From positions 1-64,000 of the forward strand of contig DATMXP010000016.1 of NCBI GenBank assembly GCA_035561515.1: a stretch of 64,000 bases of DNA. Reading direction: 5' to 3'. Positions 16,854-24,076 of this stretch are shown here, in pieces. Made by a program: the position numbers and the translations under genes. This stretch comes from Terriglobales bacterium (GTDB taxonomy: Bacteria; Acidobacteriota; Terriglobia; Terriglobales; Acidobacteriaceae). The notes beneath the pieces are model-generated. The model was not told the DNA's origin, made no database searches, and saw only the letters and a program-made list of their open reading frames with translations. Within the stretch, counting starts at the first letter, position 1. Each line of letters opens with the position of its first letter.

Positions 16854-17891
16854 GTGATATCGAACGAACAACTGGGTGCTCTCAAAATAAACCGGGTTAT
16901 CTTCCATGACCTACCAAAGTCGGTTCGCGGATCGGATGCCAAACCGGATCTGGCGGAAGCCGAAACCGAGATTGATGCAACCAGACGATCTCACCTTCAG
17001 AGAAAACTAGCGCAGGTACTTGGTTCCAAGTCAGCTTACGGAGTCCAGTTCGCCCCAATAACAACCTCCAAGCTTCCAGAGATCATTCGGTCCCTCACGA
17101 CTAAACCGGCCACTGTCGAGGAATTTGTCGCAGCCTCGCAGGAAATTGCTACAACGCTCTTTGAAATGCAAACTGCGGCAATGTCGCCGGGAATCTTGGC
17201 GGTCATCGATGCAGTCGCCAACGGCAAGCCATCAATCATCCTCATGAAATTGGAACGAGAAGCGGGCACTCAGCTAGAAAAGGCCCAGAAGAATGGAAAA
17301 AAAACGTTCGCTATGTCCATTCTTGACAACTTGGTATTAACCGACGGAACCAAACTCTTCAAGTCCGCCATGTTCGTGCGAACCGGACCGGACCCGGATG
17401 ATTTCGACGCGGGTGTATGTGACAGCCAGTACCACATTGGCGGCAGTAACGATATGGCGCGCTTTTGGCTCCGCTTCTTGGGATGCATGGTAACCGTAGA
17501 ACCCAGGGTTGCCACGGAAAAGTTCTTCGATTCCACACTTCGCTACTTGAACGACAATGTCACAGATCCTGTCCAGTTGAACGATGTCTACGAACATCTA
17601 CTTTCTGAGTTGAAGAGCAACAGGAAACAATTTTCACCCAAGGGTTTCATTGAGGACTATGTTCCTGAAGAACACCAACATCAATTGCGCGAACACCTAA
17701 GAAAAGAAGGACTATCGCTGAACACCTTCCACAAGGACACTAGTGATATTGAGTCTAAGCTCCGTCGACGGGCATATAGAACGGAGAAGGGAATACTACT
17801 TTCCGTTCCGGAGGAGCACGACGAAGTAATCGAAGTCCACGCAACGAAAGTCATTGTTAAGGACACCCTCAGCAAGGTCGGCCCGAGATGA
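16854..17891 (+). CDS. Nucleoid-associated protein NdpA/YejK (NA37) family, partner of a RelA/SpoT-like gene
   Basis: A 345-residue protein with the overall form of the 37-kDa nucleoid-associated family: opening NEQLGALKINRVIFHDLP, the central ILDNLVLTDGTKLFKSAMFVR beta segment, and the MARFWLRFLGC helix. It is thought to bind DNA or nucleoid in other bacteria, but its biochemical role is poorly defined. GTG 16854 is preferred because AGGAG lies eight bases before it; an ATG at 16791 would place the likely -10 (TATACT) inside the coding region. Its stop overlaps the next gene by 4 bp (ATGA), so the two are translationally coupled. The base composition is visibly lower in G+C than its neighbours, which points to transfer. 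Confidence 0.8.
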   Translation: MISNEQLGALKINRVIFHDLPKSVRGSDAKPDLAEAETEIDATRRSHLQRKLAQVLGSKSAYGVQFAPITTSKLPEIIRSLTTKPATVEEFVAASQEIATTLFEMQTAAMSPGILAVIDAVANGKPSIILMKLEREAGTQLEKAQKNGKKTFAMSILDNLVLTDGTKLFKSAMFVRTGPDPDDFDAGVCDSQYHIGGSNDMARFWLRFLGCMVTVEPRVATEKFFDSTLRYLNDNVTDPVQLNDVYEHLLSELKSNRKQFSPKGFIEDYVPEEHQHQLREHLRKEGLSLNTFHKDTSDIESKLRRRAYRTEKGILLSVPEEHDEVIEVHATKVIVKDTLSKVGPR

Positions 17892-18874
17892 CCATTACCG
17901 AAGAAGCACGAGTCCGGTGGTTGGCAGACAAGGATAGGTTTGAGGAGTTTGGAAAGGAATTGAAGAAGATACTTTCTTCCGAAATCAAGAAACTCGGCAT
18001 TTGGTCAGATGTGACTTCTCGTCCAAAGGAGATGGACAGTTTAATTCGAAAGCTTGTCAAGAAACCAAAGTACACGTATGACACTCTTGGCGACAAAGTC
18101 GGAGTGAGAGTCACCGTGCGCTATCGTTCGGAGATACCGAGAATCTTGGCTGTCGCTGAAGCATGTCTAAATTGCGGTGAATGGGAAGATAAACTCGAAA
18201 CGCTCGAAGAGCGCTCCAAAGCAAACGAGTGGTCCGCAGTGGGTTACCTCAGTGTGCACGGTGATGTAAGATTAAAGGAAACGGCCGAGGCAATTTCGAA
18301 GTACCCTTCTGAGCGGTATCACGCAGAGTTGCAAGTACGGACCCTCGCACAGCATCTCTGGAGTGAAATGTCCCACGATTCCTTTTATAAGGCGGATGAG
18401 CACTTAGTCCCGATTCCGCCAGCGATCAAGAGACGTGTCAATTTGATGTCAGGATTGATCGAGGTATCGGACATGGAATTCGATAGGGTCAATGCTGAAC
18501 TACCGAGCGTCCCTGAATTTCGTATGCTTCTGGCACTTGAACGGCATTACTACTCCCTTGCTAGCGAGAAAGTAGACCGCGAACTTAGTCTAACCGTAAT
18601 CAAGTTGCTTTTGCCCCTATACTCTTCCGACATCGCCAGTACCATCAATCATTTAGACGAGTTTTTCAGCGACCATTTTTCCACGTTGCAGGTCATCTTT
18701 GATGAGGAACGTGCCAATCCCAATCGAGCAGCATTTCTTTTCACTCCGGAATCGCTGATGATCTATGACCGCCTTGAAGCTGACGATGTATCACTCCGAA
18801 AGTGCTGGATGACAGCGCTGCCCGAGAAAGAGCTTGAGTTGGTGGCAAATCGCTTTGGGTTCTCTTTCGATTAA
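17888..18874 (+). CDS. RelA/SpoT-domain nucleotide pyrophosphokinase, candidate toxin or alarmone synthetase
   Basis: A 328-residue protein whose first half is a (p)ppGpp-synthetase-type domain. The ATP-binding segment RPKEMDSLIRK (45-55), the catalytic aspartate region LGDKVGVRV (D69), the GYLSVH nucleotide-binding segment (119-124), and ELQVRT (E147) with QHLWSEMSHD following are all in place, so the active site looks intact. No hydrolase HD domain and no ACT/TGS regulatory domains are present, as in small alarmone synthetases and toxic (toxSAS) enzymes. The C-terminal half (about 170-328) is not recognised. It is coupled to the NdpA-like gene by a 4-bp overlap. Substrate (GDP/GTP, ATP or tRNA) cannot be read from sequence. 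Confidence 0.85.
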   Translation: MTITEEARVRWLADKDRFEEFGKELKKILSSEIKKLGIWSDVTSRPKEMDSLIRKLVKKPKYTYDTLGDKVGVRVTVRYRSEIPRILAVAEACLNCGEWEDKLETLEERSKANEWSAVGYLSVHGDVRLKETAEAISKYPSERYHAELQVRTLAQHLWSEMSHDSFYKADEHLVPIPPAIKRRVNLMSGLIEVSDMEFDRVNAELPSVPEFRMLLALERHYYSLASEKVDRELSLTVIKLLLPLYSSDIASTINHLDEFFSDHFSTLQVIFDEERANPNRAAFLFTPESLMIYDRLEADDVSLRKCWMTALPEKELELVANRFGFSFD

Positions 18875-18922
18875 ATGCCGGTGCCCCGTCCTAGTTCGCC
18901 TCTTTTGGCGAAGTAGTGCCCC

Positions 18923-18947
18923 TCGCGCGCAGCGCTAACCCGGGTCT
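18923..18947. repeat. Copy 1 of a 25-bp dispersed repeat
   Basis: Identical over 25 bp to 19398-19422; core GCGCAGCGCTAACCCGGGT. The two copies bracket the cupin gene in the same orientation. Confidence 0.7.
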
Positions 18948-18989
18948 ACCACCAGCGTTTCCCCTCGGACCTCCTCGTATACTTTCCCC

Positions 18990-19319
18990 ATGAAGATGTC
19001 GCCGCTCCCGATGTCCGTTACCGACTGGCCCAGCCTCGAAACTACCCGCCACCCCGGCGACACCGGTTTCGCCCTGTGGCGCACCCGCAACTTTGCCGAC
19101 ATCCGCGTGCGCTTCGTCGAATACTCTCCCGGATATCGCGCCAATCACTGGTGCTCCAAGGGACACGTCCTCTACTGTCTCGCCGGATCACTCGAAGTCG
19201 AATTGCAGGATGGCCAACGCTTCTCTCTGCGCCCCAACCAGAGCTACCACGTCGGAGACGGTGACCCACCGCACCGCTCTCACACAGACGAGGGCGCAAC
19301 CTTATTCATCGTCGACTGA
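18990..19319 (+). CDS. Small cupin-fold protein with DHCW-like motif
   Basis: A 109-residue single-domain cupin. The segment ANHWCSKGHVLYCLAGSLEVEL resembles the DHCW-motif cupin family, here with NHWC in place of DHCW, and the second cupin motif follows as PPHRSHTDEGATLFIVD. His and Cys residues would form the metal site. Enzymatic role in this family is unclear. The start is the ATG at 18990. The gene stands alone between two copies of a dispersed repeat and next to the NdpA-RelA/SpoT island, but its base composition is like the host. Confidence 0.8.
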   Translation: MKMSPLPMSVTDWPSLETTRHPGDTGFALWRTRNFADIRVRFVEYSPGYRANHWCSKGHVLYCLAGSLEVELQDGQRFSLRPNQSYHVGDGDPPHRSHTDEGATLFIVD

Positions 19320-19364
19320 TGCCTGTGTGGCGCGAACACTCCGCGACCTTCGTCGAGCGCCCCG

Positions 19365-19422
19365 TGCCCGTGCCCCGGGTTCGCCCGTGCCCCGGGTTCG
19401 CGCGCAGCGCTAACCCGGGTCT
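19365..19422. repeat. Compound repeat: tandem CCCGGGTTCG units and copy 2 of the 25-bp repeat
   Basis: GTGCCCCGGGTTCGC occurs twice in tandem and then runs into the 25-bp repeat (19398-19422) also present at 18923. CCCGGGTT (19391-19398) and AACCCGGG (19412-19419) can form a hairpin. It lies in the convergent gap between the cupin and DUF1259 genes. Confidence 0.7.
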
Positions 19423-19462
19423 TTGGCCGTTAACCTGGGCGTTTCACCGCCGCTCACCCTGC

Positions 19463-20341
19463 TTATTTTGCCGGCTTCCCCGACGCGGTCTGGTCCAGTG
19501 CCTTTCGCACCGCCGACACTATCTTCGCCGGCTCTCCCACTCCCCAGAAGTGCAGGAAGAACAGCCTCGGCGTATCGTTCAGCATGTGATTGTGGAGCGC
19601 CGTCACCGCAACACCGTTCGAGGTTAGGCTGCTGATCACTTTGTTCACTTCTTCGCCCACCAACACATAATCGCCCGTCGTCGCCACCTGCCCCTGGGCG
19701 GCAGGTTCGAAATTGATGGACGTGCTTGTACCCATCGTCGCCGGGACTTCCATTCCCTCTTCCCGGATCTGCTCCGGACGCGCGAACGAAAACTGCAAGA
19801 CTTCGCCTGCCACCGTGCCTTGCTTCCCCATCGCCTTCTCGATCGCGGCGCGGTCCAACGGCGACTTCGCTCCCGCACTCGCTGCCGGCGCTTCCCTCGG
19901 AGTTCCAGTCGCGGCCAGCGCGTTGTGCAGCGCCCTTGCCATCTCCACGGCGTCCCCATGGCCGCCAATGTGGATGTACATCACTCTCGGCGTCTCCCCC
20001 ACAACGTGATTGTGGATCGCCGAAATCTCAACACCACCGGCTTTCAGCTTCGAGATCACCTGCGGCATCTCGCTTACCGTCACCACCAGGTCTCCCATCA
20101 GCATGGCGCGTTTCGGATCACCGCCGAAGGCCGCCCACGATCCCAACGCGAACGCCGGCTGTAACGTCACTCCTTGCAACGTGACCTTCAAGTCCGCCCG
20201 CGGCATTCCGAATCGGATCACCCCACCGGCAAGTGGCTTTCCCTGCCTGCCCATAGCCTTTTCGACAGCCGACCAGTCCGCTTGCTGCGAATGCGCACCC
20301 AAAGCGCAGCTCAGCGTCAACGCAAGTAATACGGCTCGCAT
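19463..20341 (-). CDS. Exported DUF1259 (LppY/LpqO-like) protein with two tandem domains
   Basis: A 292-residue protein with a signal peptide (about residues 1-19) and two copies of a DUF1259-like domain, each opening with an EKAMG(R/K)QG segment (about residues 28 and 166). Each has its histidine motif: ISAIHNHVVGETPRVMYIHIGGHG in the first and VTALHNHMLNDTPRLFFLHFWGVG in the second. The repeated HNH...H pattern suggests metal binding, but no activity is established for the family. An excellent GGAGGTGA site precedes the ATG at 20341. Confidence 0.85.
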   Translation of the reverse strand: MRAVLLALTLSCALGAHSQQADWSAVEKAMGRQGKPLAGGVIRFGMPRADLKVTLQGVTLQPAFALGSWAAFGGDPKRAMLMGDLVVTVSEMPQVISKLKAGGVEISAIHNHVVGETPRVMYIHIGGHGDAVEMARALHNALAATGTPREAPAASAGAKSPLDRAAIEKAMGKQGTVAGEVLQFSFARPEQIREEGMEVPATMGTSTSINFEPAAQGQVATTGDYVLVGEEVNKVISSLTSNGVAVTALHNHMLNDTPRLFFLHFWGVGEPAKIVSAVRKALDQTASGKPAK

Positions 20342-20480
20342 GCGTCACCTCCTACTTAAGGGTGGGATGTTGAATCGATGCGCAGCGAGTCTGAATTATT
20401 TCGAGCCGGCCCCGCGGTCTCGGGCTTCTTCTGTGAAATCCGCGTTCATCCGCGTCAAACGATCTTGAATTGTGACGCCC

Positions 20481-20948
20481 CTACTCGACTTTCTCCGCCA
20501 GTTTGGGCTGCGTGATCGACATGTGAGTGTGGATGATCTTCCACTTCCCGCCTGTCTTTTGATAGACCATGGTGGCATTCCAGCGTTCCGTCTTTGAGCC
20601 CGCATACGTAGCAAGGATGTACGTCAACACGGCCATATCTCCCGAAACCTGCACCTTCGGATCGACAAACTCGAACCGGTCAAAGTGAAATCCGCCCGCA
20701 AAACCTCGGTACAGCTTCGATAATTCGGAAAGGCCGTTCAGGCGCGCGGCTGTGAATGGATCGAAATAGGTTACGTCGTCGCTGGAACTGCTCAGGTATC
20801 CTTCAACATCTCCCTTGCACCAACGCTCCATCGCGGCCTTCTCCACCGCAAGAATCTCCTCCGCAGCGCCGGAATCGCTCTTGGTCTCCGCCATCGCAAC
20901 CGGCACCATCGCTACACACAGCAACGCTAACGTCATCGATAAGGACAT
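20481..20948 (-). CDS. Exported NTF2-like (SnoaL / DUF4440) protein
   Basis: A 155-residue protein with a signal peptide (residues 1-20, ending AMA) and an NTF2-like fold (EEILAVEKAAMERWCKGDVEGYLSSSSDDVTYFDP). Proteins of this kind include ketosteroid-isomerase-like enzymes and proteins with only a ligand-binding cavity. The hydrophobic pocket residues are present, but no diagnostic catalytic Asp/Tyr pair can be assigned by eye. It is transcribed with, or near, the DUF1259 gene in the same direction. Confidence 0.8.
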   Translation of the reverse strand: MSLSMTLALLCVAMVPVAMAETKSDSGAAEEILAVEKAAMERWCKGDVEGYLSSSSDDVTYFDPFTAARLNGLSELSKLYRGFAGGFHFDRFEFVDPKVQVSGDMAVLTYILATYAGSKTERWNATMVYQKTGGKWKIIHTHMSITQPKLAEKVE

Positions 20949-21054
20949 TTATGCCTCCATGCGAGAGTATGAATAGACAGGATTTGCCCGGATCACCAGG
21001 CACGCGGAGCCTATCAGTTGCGTCGGTTGCTTCGCTAGGACATCGGGGTTCGCT

Positions 21055-21173
21055 TGTGTGGCGCGGACACTCCTGTCCGCGGCCTTTGACTTTGTAGTTA
21101 TCCCACCTCACGTCACAGACACAGTTCCTTCGATTCCAGGAAAATGCCTGTCGAGCCGGGCTTTTCGCGGACA
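21055..21173. repeat. 119-bp direct repeat flanking the RAYT, left copy
   Basis: Identical by eye over 119 bp to 21733-21851. It begins with a REP-like hairpin GCGGACA-CTCC-TGTCCGC (21063-21080), continues through a unique 80-bp segment, and ends in the first arm of a second hairpin. That second hairpin is completed by the following bases (21166-21186) in the opposite orientation. Confidence 0.9.
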
Positions 21174-21223
21174 TGGAGTGTCCGCGCCTCGCAATCCAGC
21201 CACACAGTCCAGGGGCACACATC

Positions 21224-21712
21224 ATGGGTTCACCGCTCGACCGCAACTACGCCTACCGGCGCCGGCTCCCTCACTGTCAAAAGCACGGAACGCCAGTCTT
21301 CATCACCTTCAGGAAGGCCCTCCCTGGCAGCTTCTCGCGCCCGATGCGCGACGTCATCCTGAACCACTGCCTTCACGATCATCGAAAGAAGTATGTATTG
21401 AACGCCGTGGTCGTCATGCCCGATCACGTGCATCTGCTTCTGACGCCCTTGCCGGACAAAGACGGCTGGCCGCTGAGTCTGCCCGCCATCCTGAAATCGC
21501 TGAAAGGCACCTCCGCCCGCAGTGTCAACAAACTCGCAGGATCCACCGGGCCCGTATGGCAGGACGAATCTTTCGACCACGTGCTGCGCAGCGACGACAG
21601 TCTGACGCAGAAGATCGAGTACATCCGCCAGAACCCCGTCCGCCGAGGCCTGGTCTCCAGCCCAGAAGACTATCCCTGGCTCTGGATCGACCCCGTCTGT
21701 ACCAGTTTGTGA
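21224..21712 (+). CDS. REP-associated tyrosine transposase (RAYT, Y1 / IS200-like family)
   Basis: A 162-residue single-strand transposase domain. The HUH motif is seen as MPDHVHLLL (two metal-binding histidines), and the catalytic tyrosine helix as IEYIRQNPVRRGLV, the typical RAYT form. RAYTs are domesticated relatives of IS200/IS605 transposases that act on REP hairpins rather than on their own ends. Hairpins of the expected kind flank the gene and occur elsewhere in the window. The ATG at 21224 is chosen because upstream codons run into the repeat. The gene is intact. Confidence 0.93.
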   Translation: MGSPLDRNYAYRRRLPHCQKHGTPVFITFRKALPGSFSRPMRDVILNHCLHDHRKKYVLNAVVVMPDHVHLLLTPLPDKDGWPLSLPAILKSLKGTSARSVNKLAGSTGPVWQDESFDHVLRSDDSLTQKIEYIRQNPVRRGLVSSPEDYPWLWIDPVCTSL

Positions 21713-21732
21713 GTGGCAGCTGTGTGCGAACC

Positions 21733-21851
21733 TGTGTGGCGCGGACACTCCTGTCCGCGGCCTTTGACTTTGTAGTTATCCCACCTCACGTCACAGACAC
21801 AGTTCCTTCGATTCCAGGAAAATGCCTGTCGAGCCGGGCTTTTCGCGGACA
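21733..21851. repeat. 119-bp direct repeat flanking the RAYT, right copy
   Basis: Identical by eye to 21055-21173, with hairpin GCGGACA-CTCC-TGTCCGC at 21741-21758. A second hairpin of the same orientation follows at 21844-21863. Confidence 0.9.
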
Positions 21852-21867
21852 CTCCTGTCCGCGGCCT
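21844..21867. repeat. REP-like hairpin at the right RAYT boundary
   Basis: CGCGGACA (21844-21851) pairs with TGTCCGCG (21856-21863) around loop CTCC. It shares the GCGGCC continuation of the other copies. Confidence 0.8.
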
Positions 21868-21902
21868 TTTGCCTTGTGCCATCACTGCCGTTCAGGGCTT
21901 AC

Positions 21903-22643
21903 TCATCTCTTCACTGTCTCCAACGGCATCGTGCCGTGCCTCCACCCACGCCACGGTCTCGGCACCAGCATCGGAACCGCTCGCCGGTACTGCGTATACT
22001 CCTCGCCAAACTCGGCCTCTAGGTCACGCTCTTCCAGTGTGGCGCCCAGCACAATCCACCCCGTAAACATCACGTTAAGCAGCAGCCGGTCAACTGACAG
22101 CACCGGTGTGGCCCACAACGCCACGATGCCAAACGCATAAAACGGATGACGCACGAACCGATACGGCCCCCGAATCGTCAGCGGCATCGCCGGCACCTGT
22201 TTGCCGGCGCGGTGCGCCAGGTAGGCCTCGATCCCGAAGGCGTCAAATCTCTTTAAACTTCCGATGCCCCACACGAACCCGGCAAGTGCCAGCACCAGCA
22301 GCGCTCCCATCGCAACCCGTCCCGTGCCCCGCAGCACGTATAGGTTCGTGGCCGAGCGTTGCCACAGCAACTCCAGAGTTAGCAGAGCCACGCCCGACGT
22401 AATCGTGTACGCCACACCTTGGCAATGTTGCGGCAGGTAGTTGCGCATCGCGTCGCGTACGGAACGTCGGACCAGGATGCTGTGTTGAAGGAAGAACACC
22501 AGGCAGAGCCCTGCGTCCCAGGCAAGCAGCGCTTTGTCCGCCACTTGAAGTTCAAGCACCCCCAGGCTGCCGAACCAAAGAAGAACAACGAAGAGAACCA
22601 GAGAGCCTGCCCCAAGAATCCACGCGAGCACCACGAGCAACAT
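21903..22643 (-). CDS. Membrane methyltransferase-like protein (isoprenylcysteine / phospholipid methyltransferase family)
   Basis: A 246-residue polytopic protein with five to six membrane helices. The C-terminal half carries the ICMT/PEMT signature: GPYRFVRHPFYAFGIVALWATP followed by LEERDLEAEFGEEYTQYRRAVP, which builds the SAM site. In bacteria such proteins methylate lipids or unknown acceptors; NnrU-like proteins are related. The ATG at 22643 is chosen because a GCGAGGTG ribosome-binding site lies before it and the first helix starts at once. Confidence 0.85.
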   Translation of the reverse strand: MLLVVLAWILGAGSLVLFVVLLWFGSLGVLELQVADKALLAWDAGLCLVFFLQHSILVRRSVRDAMRNYLPQHCQGVAYTITSGVALLTLELLWQRSATNLYVLRGTGRVAMGALLVLALAGFVWGIGSLKRFDAFGIEAYLAHRAGKQVPAMPLTIRGPYRFVRHPFYAFGIVALWATPVLSVDRLLLNVMFTGWIVLGATLEERDLEAEFGEEYTQYRRAVPMLVPRPWRGWRHGTMPLETVKR

Positions 22644-23106
22644 GGGACACCTCGCGACAGGAATCTTACGCCATGTAGGCGCCCCCTCACCGTCGATCCG
22701 ACCGCCGTTCCCCATTCGGGAAAACTGATGTCAAGGGGGTCTAACGCCTGCGTTCGCCGCAAATTCTTGATTTCATTCGGAATATATTTTTCAAAACCGT
22801 GGCATGGTGGCCCCACCCAAATTGCTATCCTGAATATGTAGGTGGTGAAGACGACAAATTCCGTCTCGCCATCTTTCGCGCTTTTAGCGACAACCGACGA
22901 TAACGAGAAAGTAAACGCCGAGTGAGCTAACTGCCCGGAAATGAACAGCTTGAGGTGTAAGTCCTTTAGAATCTTTGGTCGAACCCGAAGTCCACACGCA
23001 AACCATTGATTCCATTACGTCACGAGAGGGAGGGGGGAGGGGGTAGGTATCCTGCCGGTCAAATCCCGGATATCACGTGCAGGTTACTCATCTGCAAACG
23101 GCCAGT
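22644..23106. other. Intergenic region with G-rich tract
   Basis: About 460 bp between divergent-free neighbours. No coding frame or RNA family is recognised. It holds a run of four or more guanine tracts on the plus strand (23026-23047, GAGGGAGGGGGGAGGGGG), which could form a G-quadruplex. The rest is unremarkable. Confidence 0.5.
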
Positions 23107-23835
23107 TCATTTCTTTGTCCAAACGATATCCTCGTAGTTCCTGCGGTCGATCACCGCGTCTACCTTGCCACGCTCATTGCGCCGGAAGAGTACTCTTCCT
23201 TCCACGCCCTTGCGGAAGTACACATCTCCACTCTCCGTAAGCAACTCTTCTTTCGGACGCTCGCCCCGGCGCGAAAAAAGCTTACCGCCCTCCATGGTTA
23301 CAGTCCGCGTTACTCCCGGAGCCAGCTCATATGTACCCACGTAGTCCCCATAGCGCTCCGGATCCGGCTTCCCTTCCGCGGGGTCTCCGTAGTAACGCAA
23401 CACCTGCGCCGCAACCATCTGCCAGCGTCCGCCTCGACGCATCCAGGTATCCGTGGCGTGAAAGCGCGCGCCAAGTTTCTGACCGTAGATCGTCAACGCC
23501 TCGTCGATGTCATAGCTGAGAATCGCCGTGTCACCTTCGATATGGCTCCTTGCATTCGCCACCTTGATCTTGCCCACGTAGCCCGCGGGCAACGGGCTGA
23601 GTTCGCCAATCATCGACGCCTTGTCGTGGAGCCGCCCCTTCTCGTCGAAGTAGATGACGTCTTCCGCCAGGTATTCCTGCCACGGGCCCTTCTGTCCGGG
23701 CGCCACGGCATCCATCATCTCCTGCGTGCGCCGTACCAATTCCTCTTGCGTAATCGGATTGGTGCTTCGCGACCCGCAGCCGGCGAGTGCAACGAACATG
23801 AGTACGACTGCGAAAAGCGATTTCCCTGCTGCCAT
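23107..23835 (-). CDS. Lipoprotein with NTF2-like domain
   Basis: A 242-residue lipoprotein: the signal peptide ends in the lipobox LAGC with the lipidated cysteine at about residue 20. Residues 30-150 form an NTF2-like / DUF4440 domain (EYLAEDVIYFDEKGRLHDKASMI ... WMRRGGRWQMVAAQVLRYYG). Residues of about 160-242 form a small beta domain similar to DUF3471-type tails. It is related in domain type to the exported protein at 20.5-20.9 kb. The substrate is unknown. Confidence 0.85.
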   Translation of the reverse strand: MAAGKSLFAVVLMFVALAGCGSRSTNPITQEELVRRTQEMMDAVAPGQKGPWQEYLAEDVIYFDEKGRLHDKASMIGELSPLPAGYVGKIKVANARSHIEGDTAILSYDIDEALTIYGQKLGARFHATDTWMRRGGRWQMVAAQVLRYYGDPAEGKPDPERYGDYVGTYELAPGVTRTVTMEGGKLFSRRGERPKEELLTESGDVYFRKGVEGRVLFRRNERGKVDAVIDRRNYEDIVWTKK

Positions 23836-24076
23836 CGAAGCCTCCCCGAGAAGGCGCTACTCTATACCAGGCCGGCGCCTATATACCTCCATTCACACCA
23901 CCATTCAGTGCACCCATACCCGGTTTTCGTGCGCTCTCGCATGTTGGGAGATCAGGTTTTGCGTAACTGATCCCCTTTGTGGCGCCTACACTTGTGCCTA
24001 ACCTGCACGCCGTGAGAAACTTACGCCGTTTCTGGCACCTACTTCAGCGGAGACACCCAAAAAGAGGACTCTTTTT

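Noticed and set aside
21173..21223. An upstream start of the RAYT at 21173
   Set aside because: The extra 17 codons fall in the inverted REP hairpin and repeat sequence; the conserved protein begins at 21224.
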